In this document: in pieces, positions 8,312 through 17,500 of the stretch
Position numbering within the stretch: position 1 is the first letter of the stretch
Layout: the number at the start of each line of letters is the position of its first letter
Source of the DNA: Thermoflexus hugenholtzii JAD2
Lineage (GTDB): Bacteria > Chloroflexota > Anaerolineae > J036 > Brachytrichaceae
DNA length: 38,458 nucleotides
Reading direction: 5' to 3'
NCBI GenBank assembly: GCA_945877855.1
Contig: CAMDWA010000024.1
Coordinates: 1-38,458 of the forward strand
Made by a program: the position numbers and the translations under genes
Notes under the pieces: generated by a model
What the model saw: only the letters and a program-made list of their open reading frames with translations
What the model was told of the DNA's origin: nothing
Database searches by the model: none

Positions 8312-10507
8312 CTACTCATCGGCGCGGCCTGCTTGCCACGCATATAAAGTGCCACGATCATGGGTTCGGACATATTCATCATAAATGCGTAAGGCTTCGC
8401 CAATTTCGCGTTGTCGGTCTACTGCTTGTTTTGCGTTTTTATCTTCTTCCAATTTATCACGTCGTTTGGCAATCTCTTGAATGACACGACGCGGCGAATT
8501 AATTCCGTTGAGCACAATTTCACCATCGGCGCCGGTTTTTAATACTACATCGCCAATATCAAACCAACCCCAAATGCCGTTGGTGCGTGCTTCTGTGTTA
8601 GTAATTTTCTCATATCCGGTTTGTACGGTACGTGTGCCACGCAAGGCAAATGGGGTGCGATAGTTATCAACCAAGGCATCGGGTTTAAGCACATAGGTAT
8701 CGTTGCGCCAATCTTCATATTTATATAAAAACCAAACCATCAAAATGCTGCCAAAGAAACTAAATGGCAAACAATAAGCCAATAATGGTGTTTGCCAGCC
8801 GGTGCTGATTTCTGAATAAAGAAAAAACAAAAAAATGCAACTATAGACCATAATCGTCATTAATGGCGCGAATACTTCAACCAATAAATGCAGTGTGGAA
8901 CGACGGTAAACAATATTTTTTCCATCAACAAACTTATCTTTGGGTTTCCATGCTTCCCAAGCTGTTTTCCAATGTGTAATGGTAACGTATTTGCGAAAGC
9001 CAAACCAAGCCTTTAAATCGGCTTTCCATTTTGCGATCAAGGCCTCACGCCATTTTTGATAAGGTGTTTTTGGGGGGTCTGGCGTTTTAGCGGCAGCCGG
9101 GTCTGATTGACTAAAGCCTTCGATGGTCTTGGTCAAAAATTCGCGCAAATGTTTTAATTGAAACGCCATTTTACGAGCACGCACAAAATCACGGGTGCTA
9201 AAAATGATATTTTTTAAGCCTTCGGGATCGTTGATCATATTAAATTCAACTTGTGACGAAACCCCCTGAGCCTCAACTTTGATATAGCCGGTGCCGGTAA
9301 TATTTTTTTGAACCCAATCTGGCACAGATACGGTGATGTTATCGACGCGGTCAATGGGGATTTCGTCAAAATGATCTAAGAAACCGATTACTTTTTCGCG
9401 TTGCACCACCCGTTGATCGGTAATGACCAGATAGTCATTTTGCCAATCGGCATAGTTCCACCACACCCAAAACGCCATTGGCAAGCCTATCAGGCTGCCT
9501 AAAATAACCCAACCTAATGGCTCATTAAAAAACAAAAATAGGATCAAAAGCACAATGAGGAAGATGGGGATGCTGGGGATGACCCGCCGCCAAAAGAACC
9601 ATGGATGACGTTTGACATCTTTTTGCACCAATTCGCCGTTTTTTAGCCAAGGGTATTTGGTCTTATAACTGGTAAATATGTCTACTTCTTTGGTTGGGCG
9701 AAAAAATGTGCCGATGTTAGGTTCGGTTTTGATCAATTTTTGAAAATCATCGCGTTCGATATACCAAAATCTTGTGGTATCGATTACCTCTAGCGTATCT
9801 TTGTTGATTGCTTCGATGATAAAAGAAGTGGCGTTGGCACGCATTCCGGTCCAAATATCACCGCGTCGCACATCTGCGCCTTTTGCATTTACCTGACGGG
9901 CACGCAAACGCCCATTCCGTAAATAATAGACGCGGGTATGGTTGCCGCCTTGTTCAATAAGCACCTCGCCCCGATTGGCCTTGCCTGCCCGAATGATTTT
10001 GGCAGCCTTTAAAAAGTCATCATCCGAAAGCTCGTCTTTAAAAAAGACTTTACGCAAATCTGGCATGGCGTTATCGTCTGAGCGCAACCCCCCGCAAGCA
10101 GCTAAGATCTGCACCACATCATTATTGTGTGGCAAGGCCATCACTAAGTTGGCATCTTGCTTGAGCAAATCGATAAACTTTTGCCGATCAAGTGACCAAC
10201 ACAGGCAATCTGCGACACAACGAAACCGTTCACGGTCGGCGCTACCGCTAAAAAATGCCCGATAGTTAAACCATTCATTGGGTTTGATCGCTTGGATGGC
10301 CCGTTCCTTTTCATTTTCGGGCTTAAGAAAAAACTGTTGTATTTTTCCTACCCGCTGCAACCGATACAAGCGAGCATCATTGGCTGCAAAAACATGCCCA
10401 GCTTTAAACGACTCTATCGTCAGCAAATTACTGACGCTAATATATTCGCTGGCATTTAACTGGCGAGTAAATAGTTTTTCGTTACTGTGCAGAGGATTGG
10501 TAGACAC
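8312..10507 (-). CDS. Cyclic-nucleotide-binding / bacterial PH-like domain membrane protein
   Basis: A 731-aa protein of unknown function. Residues about 10-125 and 165-265 resemble two cNMP-binding-type beta-roll domains (for example GEVLIEQGGNHTRVYYLRNGRLRARQ). Then come two repeats of a hydrophobic hairpin followed by a bacterial PH-like strand block: TM at about 310-355, then DWQNDYLVITDQRVVQREKVIG with the IPIDRVDNITV motif; and TM at about 555-615, then DWRNDTYVLKPDALVDNYR. Both blocks share the (D/E)W(Q/R)NDxY(L/V) motif, so the second half looks like an internal duplication. The GTG start lies 4 bp after the WecG-like gene, so the two are probably cotranscribed. It may be a membrane sensor; the ligand is unknown. 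Confidence 0.75.
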   Translation of the reverse strand: MSTNPLHSNEKLFTRQLNASEYISVSNLLTIESFKAGHVFAANDARLYRLQRVGKIQQFFLKPENEKERAIQAIKPNEWFNYRAFFSGSADRERFRCVADCLCWSLDRQKFIDLLKQDANLVMALPHNNDVVQILAACGGLRSDDNAMPDLRKVFFKDELSDDDFLKAAKIIRAGKANRGEVLIEQGGNHTRVYYLRNGRLRARQVNAKGADVRRGDIWTGMRANATSFIIEAINKDTLEVIDTTRFWYIERDDFQKLIKTEPNIGTFFRPTKEVDIFTSYKTKYPWLKNGELVQKDVKRHPWFFWRRVIPSIPIFLIVLLILFLFFNEPLGWVILGSLIGLPMAFWVWWNYADWQNDYLVITDQRVVQREKVIGFLDHFDEIPIDRVDNITVSVPDWVQKNITGTGYIKVEAQGVSSQVEFNMINDPEGLKNIIFSTRDFVRARKMAFQLKHLREFLTKTIEGFSQSDPAAAKTPDPPKTPYQKWREALIAKWKADLKAWFGFRKYVTITHWKTAWEAWKPKDKFVDGKNIVYRRSTLHLLVEVFAPLMTIMVYSCIFLFFLYSEISTGWQTPLLAYCLPFSFFGSILMVWFLYKYEDWRNDTYVLKPDALVDNYRTPFALRGTRTVQTGYEKITNTEARTNGIWGWFDIGDVVLKTGADGEIVLNGINSPRRVIQEIAKRRDKLEEDKNAKQAVDRQREIGEALRIYDEYVRTHDRGTLYAWQAGRADE

Positions 10508-10511
10508 AACA

Positions 10512-11297
10512 TTAAGATTTTAGCAGCACTTGCAACACGAACAATAGCCAATATTGCCGCCGCCAACGCCAAGGCTCTTGAATCAGCCGATGAAGCCATT
10601 CAAGCCCCAGTCGTTGCATCCACTCCGGGGCGCGCTTTTTGGTCTCTGTAATAAAATCGAACGCGCCCCCCACCCCAATGCCCATCAAACCCGGTAGAAA
10701 TTGAGAATTTAAAATTGAAAATGAAGAATGATTGGTATTTCCCTCAATTTTAAATTTTTCATTTTCCATTCTCAATTTCCCTAGGTTGCGTGCCAGCCAA
10801 AACTCTTGTTTGGGTGCGCCATAGGCTACAAAAATGAGGTTGGGGCGGGTCGCACAAATGTGCGTTATCAGCGCCACATCGTCTTGTGGCAATGGCGAGC
10901 CAGCCATTGCCCCCGCCACAACCAAACCCGGGTAGCGCATTTGCATTCGCGCCGCGCAATGAGCCGCCACATCACCTTGCCCGCCCAAGAAAAACACACG
11001 CCAACCCAGGGTGGCGGCGCGTTCGCACAACATGGGCATTAAGGTGCTGCCCGCTACCCGTTCACGCATCGGTTGCCCCATACGTTTGGCGGCCCACAAT
11101 ACCCCCACGCCGTCCGGCACATTCAGCGCGGCTTCGTCTAACACGTTGGCAAAGGCCGCGTCATTTTGCGCACGCATTATAAATTCAGGGTTGACGGTGG
11201 TGATGAGATGGGCGCCGCCTGCCGCAATTTTGTCTGTTACCCACTGCACCGTCTCGGCGTAGGTTACATCGTCTACCCGCACGTCTAAAATTTTCAT
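10512..11297 (-). CDS. WecG/TagA/CpsF family glycosyltransferase
   Basis: GT26-family enzyme that transfers a sugar, often N-acetylmannosamine(uronate), to a lipid-linked acceptor in envelope polysaccharide synthesis. Signatures are TTVNPEFIMRAQND, LNVPDGVGVLWAAKRMG, ERVAGSTLMP, FFLGGQGDVAA, LIFVAYGAPKQEFWLARN and GVGGAFDFITETKKRAPEWMQRLGLEWLHRLIQEPWRWRR. The last part is the amphipathic membrane-contacting C-terminus. Between ARNLGKL and GIGVGGAF there is an extra stretch of about 28 residues absent from the family, encoded by an in-frame heptamer hairpin (10696-10782). It is directly upstream of the cNMP/PH gene. Confidence 0.93.
   Translation of the reverse strand: MKILDVRVDDVTYAETVQWVTDKIAAGGAHLITTVNPEFIMRAQNDAAFANVLDEAALNVPDGVGVLWAAKRMGQPMRERVAGSTLMPMLCERAATLGWRVFFLGGQGDVAAHCAARMQMRYPGLVVAGAMAGSPLPQDDVALITHICATRPNLIFVAYGAPKQEFWLARNLGKLRMENEKFKIEGNTNHSSFSILNSQFLPGLMGIGVGGAFDFITETKKRAPEWMQRLGLEWLHRLIQEPWRWRRQYWLLFVLQVLLKS
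10696..10782. repeat. Heptamer-repeat hairpin inserted in frame in the wecG-like gene
   Basis: The left arm (about 10697-10730) reads as AATTGAG, AATTTAA, AATTGAA, AATGAAG units; the right arm (about 10742-10781) is its imperfect inverse complement. It encodes the unusual RMENEKFKIEGNTNHSS...NSQF stretch between two conserved blocks of the glycosyltransferase, without breaking the frame. Confidence 0.85.
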
Positions 11298-11312
11298 TCG
11301 TTTGCAACCTTA

Positions 11313-11354
11313 GTTAGGCCACTCATTTTACATAATGGGTAATGGCGGCCTAAC
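11313..11354. repeat. Short inverted repeat GTTAGGCC/GGCCTAAC
   Basis: 8-bp perfect arms 26 bp apart lie between the divergent wecG-like and CHRD-like genes. It could be an operator or the remnant of a mobile element; nothing decides between them. Confidence 0.4.
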
Positions 11355-11408
11355 CTATACACTTAGGGTATCTGTATTATTTTTGCGATAAAATGCGAAT
11401 AAACACTC

Positions 11409-12167
11409 ATGTTTTATCGCCTTATGCGCTCATATTTCCTTTTTTTTAATTTGGTGACGGTCATGTTAGTGGCATGTACAGCCCAAACACCAGTTGTAGC
11501 TCCTGTTTCTGTCGTCACTCATGGCACGGCACATGGGGCCGCCGGCACGGTTGTGCCTATCACACGATCAGCGTCTTCGCCCCCACCCGTTGCCTTTAAC
11601 CTCGACAAAGGCAACGAGATTGGCTTTGTGTATGAAGCATTTCTCAGCCCTCACCAAGAACCCGCCGATGAGGAAGACACGCCATCCATCGCCCCACAAG
11701 CTTTTCGCTCGACTGCCCCATCGACCCGACGGGTTCATCGTAAATCACGCGGGCATGGGTTTGTGCGCATCACCAATGATCTGAGCCGTGCCTATGTTGA
11801 TGTCAAAATTGAAAATATTAACCCTGATGATATTGTGCTATTTCACATTCATTGTGGCAAGCCAGACATGCTGGGTCCTATTTTGGTAGATTTTGGCATG
11901 GGCATTGATTTGACCAAACAATTTAATCAAGGTGTATTCACGTTTGAAGTTAGCAATGAGCATTTGGTCAGCGTTGCCAATGCCGGGCATGTTTTGGTTG
12001 GCTTTGCCACTGCTGGTTGTCCTGTTTTGCCGACGTTAGACCGTATCAGAACCATTGCAGGTATGAAGTATGTGGCTGAGCAAAAAGAGCTGTATTTCAA
12101 TTTGCACACCAAAGGGCAAACCTTTTATGGCGATATTCGTGGGCAACTTCACCCTATAACAAAATAG
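11409..12167 (+). CDS. CHRD-like domain lipoprotein
   Basis: A 252-aa exported protein. A lipoprotein signal peptide ends in VMLVAC (lipidated C23), followed by a low-complexity linker. The C-terminal half (about 115-250) has the CHRD-type strand pattern: ITNDLSRAYVDVKIENINPDDIVLFHIHCGKPDMLGPILVDF and, at the end, LYFNLHTKGQTFYGDIRGQL, close to the canonical (V/N)xHTxxxxxGEIRGQ. CHRD domains were first named in chordin and are common, with unknown role, in bacterial exported proteins. It is the first of three consecutive plus-strand genes for exported proteins. Confidence 0.8.
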   Translation: MFYRLMRSYFLFFNLVTVMLVACTAQTPVVAPVSVVTHGTAHGAAGTVVPITRSASSPPPVAFNLDKGNEIGFVYEAFLSPHQEPADEEDTPSIAPQAFRSTAPSTRRVHRKSRGHGFVRITNDLSRAYVDVKIENINPDDIVLFHIHCGKPDMLGPILVDFGMGIDLTKQFNQGVFTFEVSNEHLVSVANAGHVLVGFATAGCPVLPTLDRIRTIAGMKYVAEQKELYFNLHTKGQTFYGDIRGQLHPITK

Positions 12168-12200
12168 GTAAGGGCAACTTGTCACCTCCTTGCACTAGGC

Positions 12201-12206
12201 GATAAT
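12201..12206 (+). promoter_or_regulatory. Putative -10 element of a leaderless deaminase transcript
   Basis: GATAAT ends 6 nt before the ATG at 12213, and no Shine-Dalgarno is present. Inference from spacing. Confidence 0.4.
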
Positions 12207-12212
12207 AGTTGT

Positions 12213-12695
12213 ATGCCAACTCATATTGTGAGGCGTGATTTGTTCAACCTCATTGGCTTAACAGCAGCCAGTGGGTTGATGGTGGCATGTCACGCTGAGG
12301 TGCCTGTGCTGAGCGTTATAGTTACCCCCAGTCCAACGTCCATTCCCCAACCGAACTCTCGCACGCCACATGCTTTTGCCGATTATGCCGAACAAATGCG
12401 CCAGCTTGCCGTCAGCAGCGGCGACCAAGCTTTTGGTGCTATTGTGGTCAAAGACAATAGGGTGATTGGGCTTGGCCCCAGCCGCGTGATTGTGACCAAT
12501 GACCCAACCGCCCATGCTGAGATCGAAGCCATTCGAGATGCTTGCCGGCGGCTTGGCACACGCGACTTAAGTGCTTGCCTGCTCTATTCAACCTCACGGC
12601 CCTGCCGCATGTGTAGCGCTGCCGCCTATTGGGCGCATATCGCTCGCATGTTTTATGGCACAGAGGCCCTCGATGCTGGCCCGCCGTTGTTGTAA
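12213..12695 (+). CDS. Exported (Tat/lipoprotein-type) zinc-dependent nucleoside deaminase family protein
   Basis: Cytidine/deoxycytidylate-deaminase fold. Zinc ligands and catalytic Glu are intact: H101-A-E103 in TAHAEIEAI, and P130-C131-R-M-C134 in SRPCRMCSAAAYW. The family (guanine, cytosine or tRNA-adenosine deaminases) is normally cytoplasmic. Here the N-terminus is HIVRRDLFNLIGLTAASGLMVAC: a twin-Arg RRDLF followed by a hydrophobic stretch and a lipobox-like LMVAC (C26), so a folded enzyme would be exported and anchored. A Pro-rich linker (30-50) follows. The C-terminus is about 15-20 residues shorter than usual. Substrate unknown. Confidence 0.8.
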   Translation: MPTHIVRRDLFNLIGLTAASGLMVACHAEVPVLSVIVTPSPTSIPQPNSRTPHAFADYAEQMRQLAVSSGDQAFGAIVVKDNRVIGLGPSRVIVTNDPTAHAEIEAIRDACRRLGTRDLSACLLYSTSRPCRMCSAAAYWAHIARMFYGTEALDAGPPLL

Positions 12696-12949
12696 CCTTG
12701 GTGCGCTTGACGGGCTGTTCTCATTTAACTCAAGTGAACATAGTTGCTAAAATATCAGGGTTACAATTTTAGAATTAAGGTTCACGCCGATTTGACTATC
12801 TTTACGCCAGTATCTTTGGCGAAGGATAGCGAAACAGGTGAAAATTTGATAGGCGTTGGTATAAAAATACATTCTTTGTACGCTTTGTGGCAAAAGTGAA
12901 AGCTTGCGTAAGTTTTAAACTTATAAGGCAGTGATTACGAAAAATATCC

Positions 12950-13996
12950 ATGAAAAAAATTATTTCCCCAGTTGTCTTATTGTCGATCATGACCATCGTT
13001 GCGGCGTGTGCCGCCCCAACCCCTGCGCCATCGGCTGGCAGCGGTAGCAGCACTGCCAGTGGGGCCTGCGCACCTGCCAAAGCCACCCAACCAATGCCGA
13101 GCGGAACCCTACGTTTAGTGATCGGCACTGGCGGCACAGGCGGGGTTTTTTACCCCTATGGCAGTGGTATTGCACGTATTTTGCAAGAAAAAATGCCCAA
13201 TACGCAAGCCACTGGCGAGGTGACGGGGGGCGCGGTCGATAATTTGAAGCTATTGAAAAAAGGCGATGCCGATATCGCCATGAGCACCATTGATGCCGCC
13301 TATGAAGCCGCCGAAGGCATTAGCGTGTATAAAGATGTGGGCAAGATACCCGCTTGCACGCTGGTCACACTTTATACCAGCTTTGTGCATATTGTTGCGC
13401 TAGAGGGCAGCGGTATTAATAAGATCGAAGATATGAAAGGCAAACGAGTTTCGGTGGGGTCGGCTGGCAGCACCACCGAAGTGGTGGCAGATCGTTTATT
13501 AGAAGCGGCGGGGTTGGATGGCAAAAAAGACATTCGCCGTGAAGACCTGAGCGTTGCCGAGAGTGTGAATGCCATGAAAGACAAAAAATTGGATGCGTTT
13601 TTTTGGAACGGTGGCGTGCCGACTGCGGCTGTTACCGATTTGGTCAACACGCCGGGGCTTAAAGTTAAGTTTATTGATGGGTCAGCCTATATTGACAAAA
13701 TTTTGGCAAAATATGGCCCGTTGTATTCAAAATTTGCATTGGCTAAGGGCATCTATAAACGGGTTGAGCAAGATGTGCCCGGCATGGGCATTGGCAATGT
13801 GTTGTTGGTGAATGAAAACATGAATGAGCAATTGGCCTATAACATCACCAAAACTATTTTCGACAACTTGCCCGAAGTGCAAAAGGTTCATGCCGAAGCC
13901 AAAGGGCTGAGTTTGCAAAGCGCTGTTGTTGGCTCGTCTTTGCCCTATCACCCCGGCGCAATTCGGTTTTATAAAGAGAAAGGGGCGATGAAATGA
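12950..13996 (+). CDS. TAXI-family TRAP transporter solute-binding lipoprotein
   Basis: Extracytoplasmic substrate-binding protein of the TAXI class of TRAP transporters. The lipobox is TIVAAC (C20), with a Ser/Gly/Pro-rich tether. The family core starts LRLVIGTGGTGGVFYPYGSGIARIL and continues GGAVDNLKLLKKGDADIAMSTIDAAYEA, MKGKRVSVGSAGSTTEVVADRLLEAAGL, and a C-terminal HPGAIRFYKEKG. The length (348 aa) is normal. TAXI receptors need a fused DctQM-type permease; none is next to this gene, so it is an orphan within the window. The 254 bp upstream hold only a weak hairpin near 12805-12825. Confidence 0.92.
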   Translation: MKKIISPVVLLSIMTIVAACAAPTPAPSAGSGSSTASGACAPAKATQPMPSGTLRLVIGTGGTGGVFYPYGSGIARILQEKMPNTQATGEVTGGAVDNLKLLKKGDADIAMSTIDAAYEAAEGISVYKDVGKIPACTLVTLYTSFVHIVALEGSGINKIEDMKGKRVSVGSAGSTTEVVADRLLEAAGLDGKKDIRREDLSVAESVNAMKDKKLDAFFWNGGVPTAAVTDLVNTPGLKVKFIDGSAYIDKILAKYGPLYSKFALAKGIYKRVEQDVPGMGIGNVLLVNENMNEQLAYNITKTIFDNLPEVQKVHAEAKGLSLQSAVVGSSLPYHPGAIRFYKEKGAMK

Positions 13997-14557
13997 TATT
14001 TTATAATAATAACACCTTTACCAATATATTTTTAGATTAGAAACGTGTATAAATTTACGAAAAACGTTGGGTAACCGAGGCTCTAGCCGGTTAGTAACCC
14101 AATTGAGAGTTAAGGCTATAAATATAGGCTTTGTTGGAATTAGTAGGAAGGGTGTAGAAAAACTTCACTCACTTCAGGAAATAAGTCTCAATTTTATTTT
14201 AGAACTATAGATATAACTGACGAGATGTTATATCGTATGATAGCATCGGCATGGCCTATTTAGTCACTCGCTGCACCGATCTCAAAATTGCAAGCCAGCT
14301 GTACCCTGAGCTTCATGGCGCGACGTGAATTGTGAGTATCGGCGTTGGAATAAGGTTAGAGGATAAAATAGATATACGTTAAATATCTTTGATGCTATTA
14401 GAGGTTGTATAAAAACACCGCAATTTGTCTCTCACGAAGCTCACAAAGGCCACAAAGGGTTGGCAAAAACACCTTTTTTGTAGGCTTTATGAAAGGTTTT
14501 TGGGTTGATGAAGATAGTTTTTATACTAACTCTTATATGTTGAGCAACCTTACATTG
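13997..14557. other. AT-rich intergenic region before the giant STAND gene
   Basis: Holds an imperfect hairpin at 14067-14102 (TTGGGTAACCG / CGGTTAGTAACCCAA) that may terminate the TAXI transcript. A 25-codon open frame at 14251-14328 (MAYLVTRCTDLKIASQLYPE...) may be a fragment of a lost gene; it is not recognised. From about 14405 a dispersed word begins (GTTGTATAAAAACACCGCAA...CACAAAGGCCACAAAGG). A similar word sits at about 35256-35300, so the open frame upstream of 14558 is probably repeat, not coding. Confidence 0.55.
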
Positions 14558-17500
14558 ATGAACCAATCAAACCCCTTTATCCCAGTTGCACTAATAGATG
14601 AAATCTCCAGAGATAGCTGGATTGCCGAAGTAGAAGCTGGATTTTCACAAAATTGTGCATACCAAACTGTAATTGGTGATCCATTATCAGGCAAATCAAA
14701 TTTACTTTCTCAATTCGCTAGAAAAAATGCAAATAGGGCTATCTGTTATTTTCCAGATTCATCGCCAATCTCTAAAACTTCATATTATTTTCTTTTCACT
14801 GTATGCACGCAAATAGCTAGTTTATTAAAAAAGCCAGAGCCAAAGCCAGAGATAACACATCTGGAACTAAAGACTCTGTTCTCTTCATTATGTAACTTGT
14901 TAATAAGGCAATCTGCCCAAAAGGGAGTTCCCTATTTTATAATCATTGATGGTTTAGAACAATTTATAAATACAGCTACAGATGATTCAATTTTTGATAT
15001 TTTCCCTCCACCACTAGGATCTAAGGTATACCTATTAAGTAGTATCTCCGAAAGCAACCATGCTGATTTACCAAAAGAAAAGCTAGGGAAGATAATTCAT
15101 ACTAGGAGATTTGAAATACATGAGACTGAACGCTTTTTTGAAAAAAAACAAATACCTTCAGAGAAGATTCGCAAAATACATAACAGTTGCCAGGGTCACC
15201 CCGGATATCTAAACCACATTAAGCAAGCAATTACAAATGATTCACAATTCGATTTTGAAAACATACCAGAAAAATTAAAAGATCATCTTAAAGAACAAGT
15301 AAGAAAAGCATCCAAAAAACTAACAGATTTGCAAGTTAAGGTTCTCAAAGGACTATCGTCCGTTCCAATTGCAATACCATTAAGAGTAATTGAAAAGGCT
15401 TTTAATGGTTTCTCTAAAGAATTAGATTTACACGCATTAATGCATATAGATTTTATCAAGTATAAAGAAAAGCAGGATGAAATTTATATTGTAAATGAGT
15501 TTTTGCGAAGTGTTATCGCAGAACACTTCACGTCTGATCACGCACAAAATGCTAAAGTTCTTCTTGAAGCATCTCGCGAAGCCGCTCCAAATGATACCTT
15601 ATTGTTGAACACACTTCTTATCATTTCTAAAGACTATGACACACTCAAAACGCTGCTGATTCCAGAGAAAATATATCCTACTATTTTAGATACTAAATCT
15701 GCAATTGCCGATATAGGCTTGCGGACTCGTCTAGCGATAGAAATAGCAACCGTGCGTGAGGATATGCCTGATCTTGTAAGTTGGGTCGTGCTCAATAGTA
15801 TTCGAAAATCATTCATAGATCATGTCTCAGATCGCCCAGAAATTAAGGCACTTATTGCCTTGTCCCGATTCGACTTGGCATATGAGAGAGTAAGCTTGAT
15901 ACCAGATGATTATTCTAAAGCAATTGCATTATGCCAGTTATTAGCCGCAGAAAATCTGAATCGAATTCCTAATCATCAAGGAATGATTGATGAATTAAAG
16001 ACAATTTTACATCACTTACCATTAAATACTTTAGACAAAGACTTAATTGAAGATTTAGCTATAGAAGTATACCCAGTCCTCCCAAATGAAGCTGATGGCT
16101 TGCTTCAGAAATTGAATAATGCTTCAATCTTAAACACCCTGGAACATCAAGTCAAAGTAGAAGCAGAAGATGAAAATAAAGAAGACGAAAAAGCGCTACA
16201 CCGACTGATTATGAAGCGAATCGGAAAATTTGGCATGGCAAATAGTGCGAACAAGTGGTTATCTTCTCTTAGTTATGAAGCAATGCAGTCCAAGTTAATG
16301 AGTATTGAGTCTCGGTCAGGGCAACTTCGATTCATCCTCGACTGGTGCGAAGCACAAGAAGATTCTATAGATATTTGTGATGCTGTAAACCAATGGCTTA
16401 ACCTCGCTGTTGCTGCTTCGGAAATCTCTATTCTAATGAGTTCACTTAGACGACTAGCAGAAGCCTTAAGCAAACGACCTGTGAGCACTGCAAATTTTGA
16501 TACAGCAATTCGAATTGATCAAATTTCAATTTCCCCATCTTTGCTCCGTGCTCCATATGAGGAATGGATAAAATGCCAAATTTCTATAGCTGAAATAGTT
16601 GGATCGAAAAGTAAAGGTCAAGGTAGAGAAAAGATTATCACCGTAATAGAATCGACCATTAATGAGTTAAAAGATCTTGATATTCAAGTTTTTTGCTTGG
16701 CACGTTGTTGGCTTGCCTCAAAGCGATTAGTAATAACAGATATAAAGCTACGCGAAATTAGTATTAGTGGATTGTTTCACCAGAAATTACAAACTTTGCT
16801 CAACCAATCTGCTGAACATCTTGATCTTCTTGCTGACACGATCACAATCCTAACAGAGATCGATCTTGAGTCTGCGATAATGACTTGTATCGAACTTAAC
16901 ACACAAAGAAGACGATCAATCTCGATATCTAATGTTCTATTATCTATTCCAAATGAGTCACTTGCAAAAGATATATCAACATCCATAGCATTTGCTCTCA
17001 AGATTTTGCTCGAAATAGATCGTATGCATCATGAGATGCTTCTTCAAGCCTTGCTTATTCATCTCAAAAAACAATCAAAATTTATTCATAGAAATAATAT
17101 TAAAGTTTTTCTAGAAGCAATCGAAGATTGTTCAACACCTTCACGAAAGGCATTAATGTACGCAATATTATCTGGACTAGAAAAGAAATATCAACCTCAA
17201 TATTACACGGAGTACCCAAGTAAAATTCAAGAGTCTTGGAGTAAAGAATCCCATTTACCCCTAAAGGTTTCATACGGATACCACGTAGTTTATGAAATTG
17301 CTATTAATGATCCATCATTTGCCACAAAATTTTATGATGATGTATTTAAAATAGCTAATACTAGTGACGGAAATCTCGCGCAAGGCCCCCTTGGTTTTTG
17401 CTATCAAAGAACTATAGAGATTGCAATTCGACTGCTAACCATTCAAGATACTTTAAATCGCAATGAATTATTAGACACATTCGACAAATATACCGAGTAT

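Noticed and set aside
14251..14328. 25-codon open frame before the STAND gene
   Set aside because: Too short to judge, with no Shine-Dalgarno or known family; noted only as a possible fragment.
14405..14557. N-terminal extension of the STAND protein (51 residues from a TTG)
   Set aside because: This stretch matches a dispersed intergenic word also found near 35256-35300, and the protein family sequence begins to make sense only near M52.
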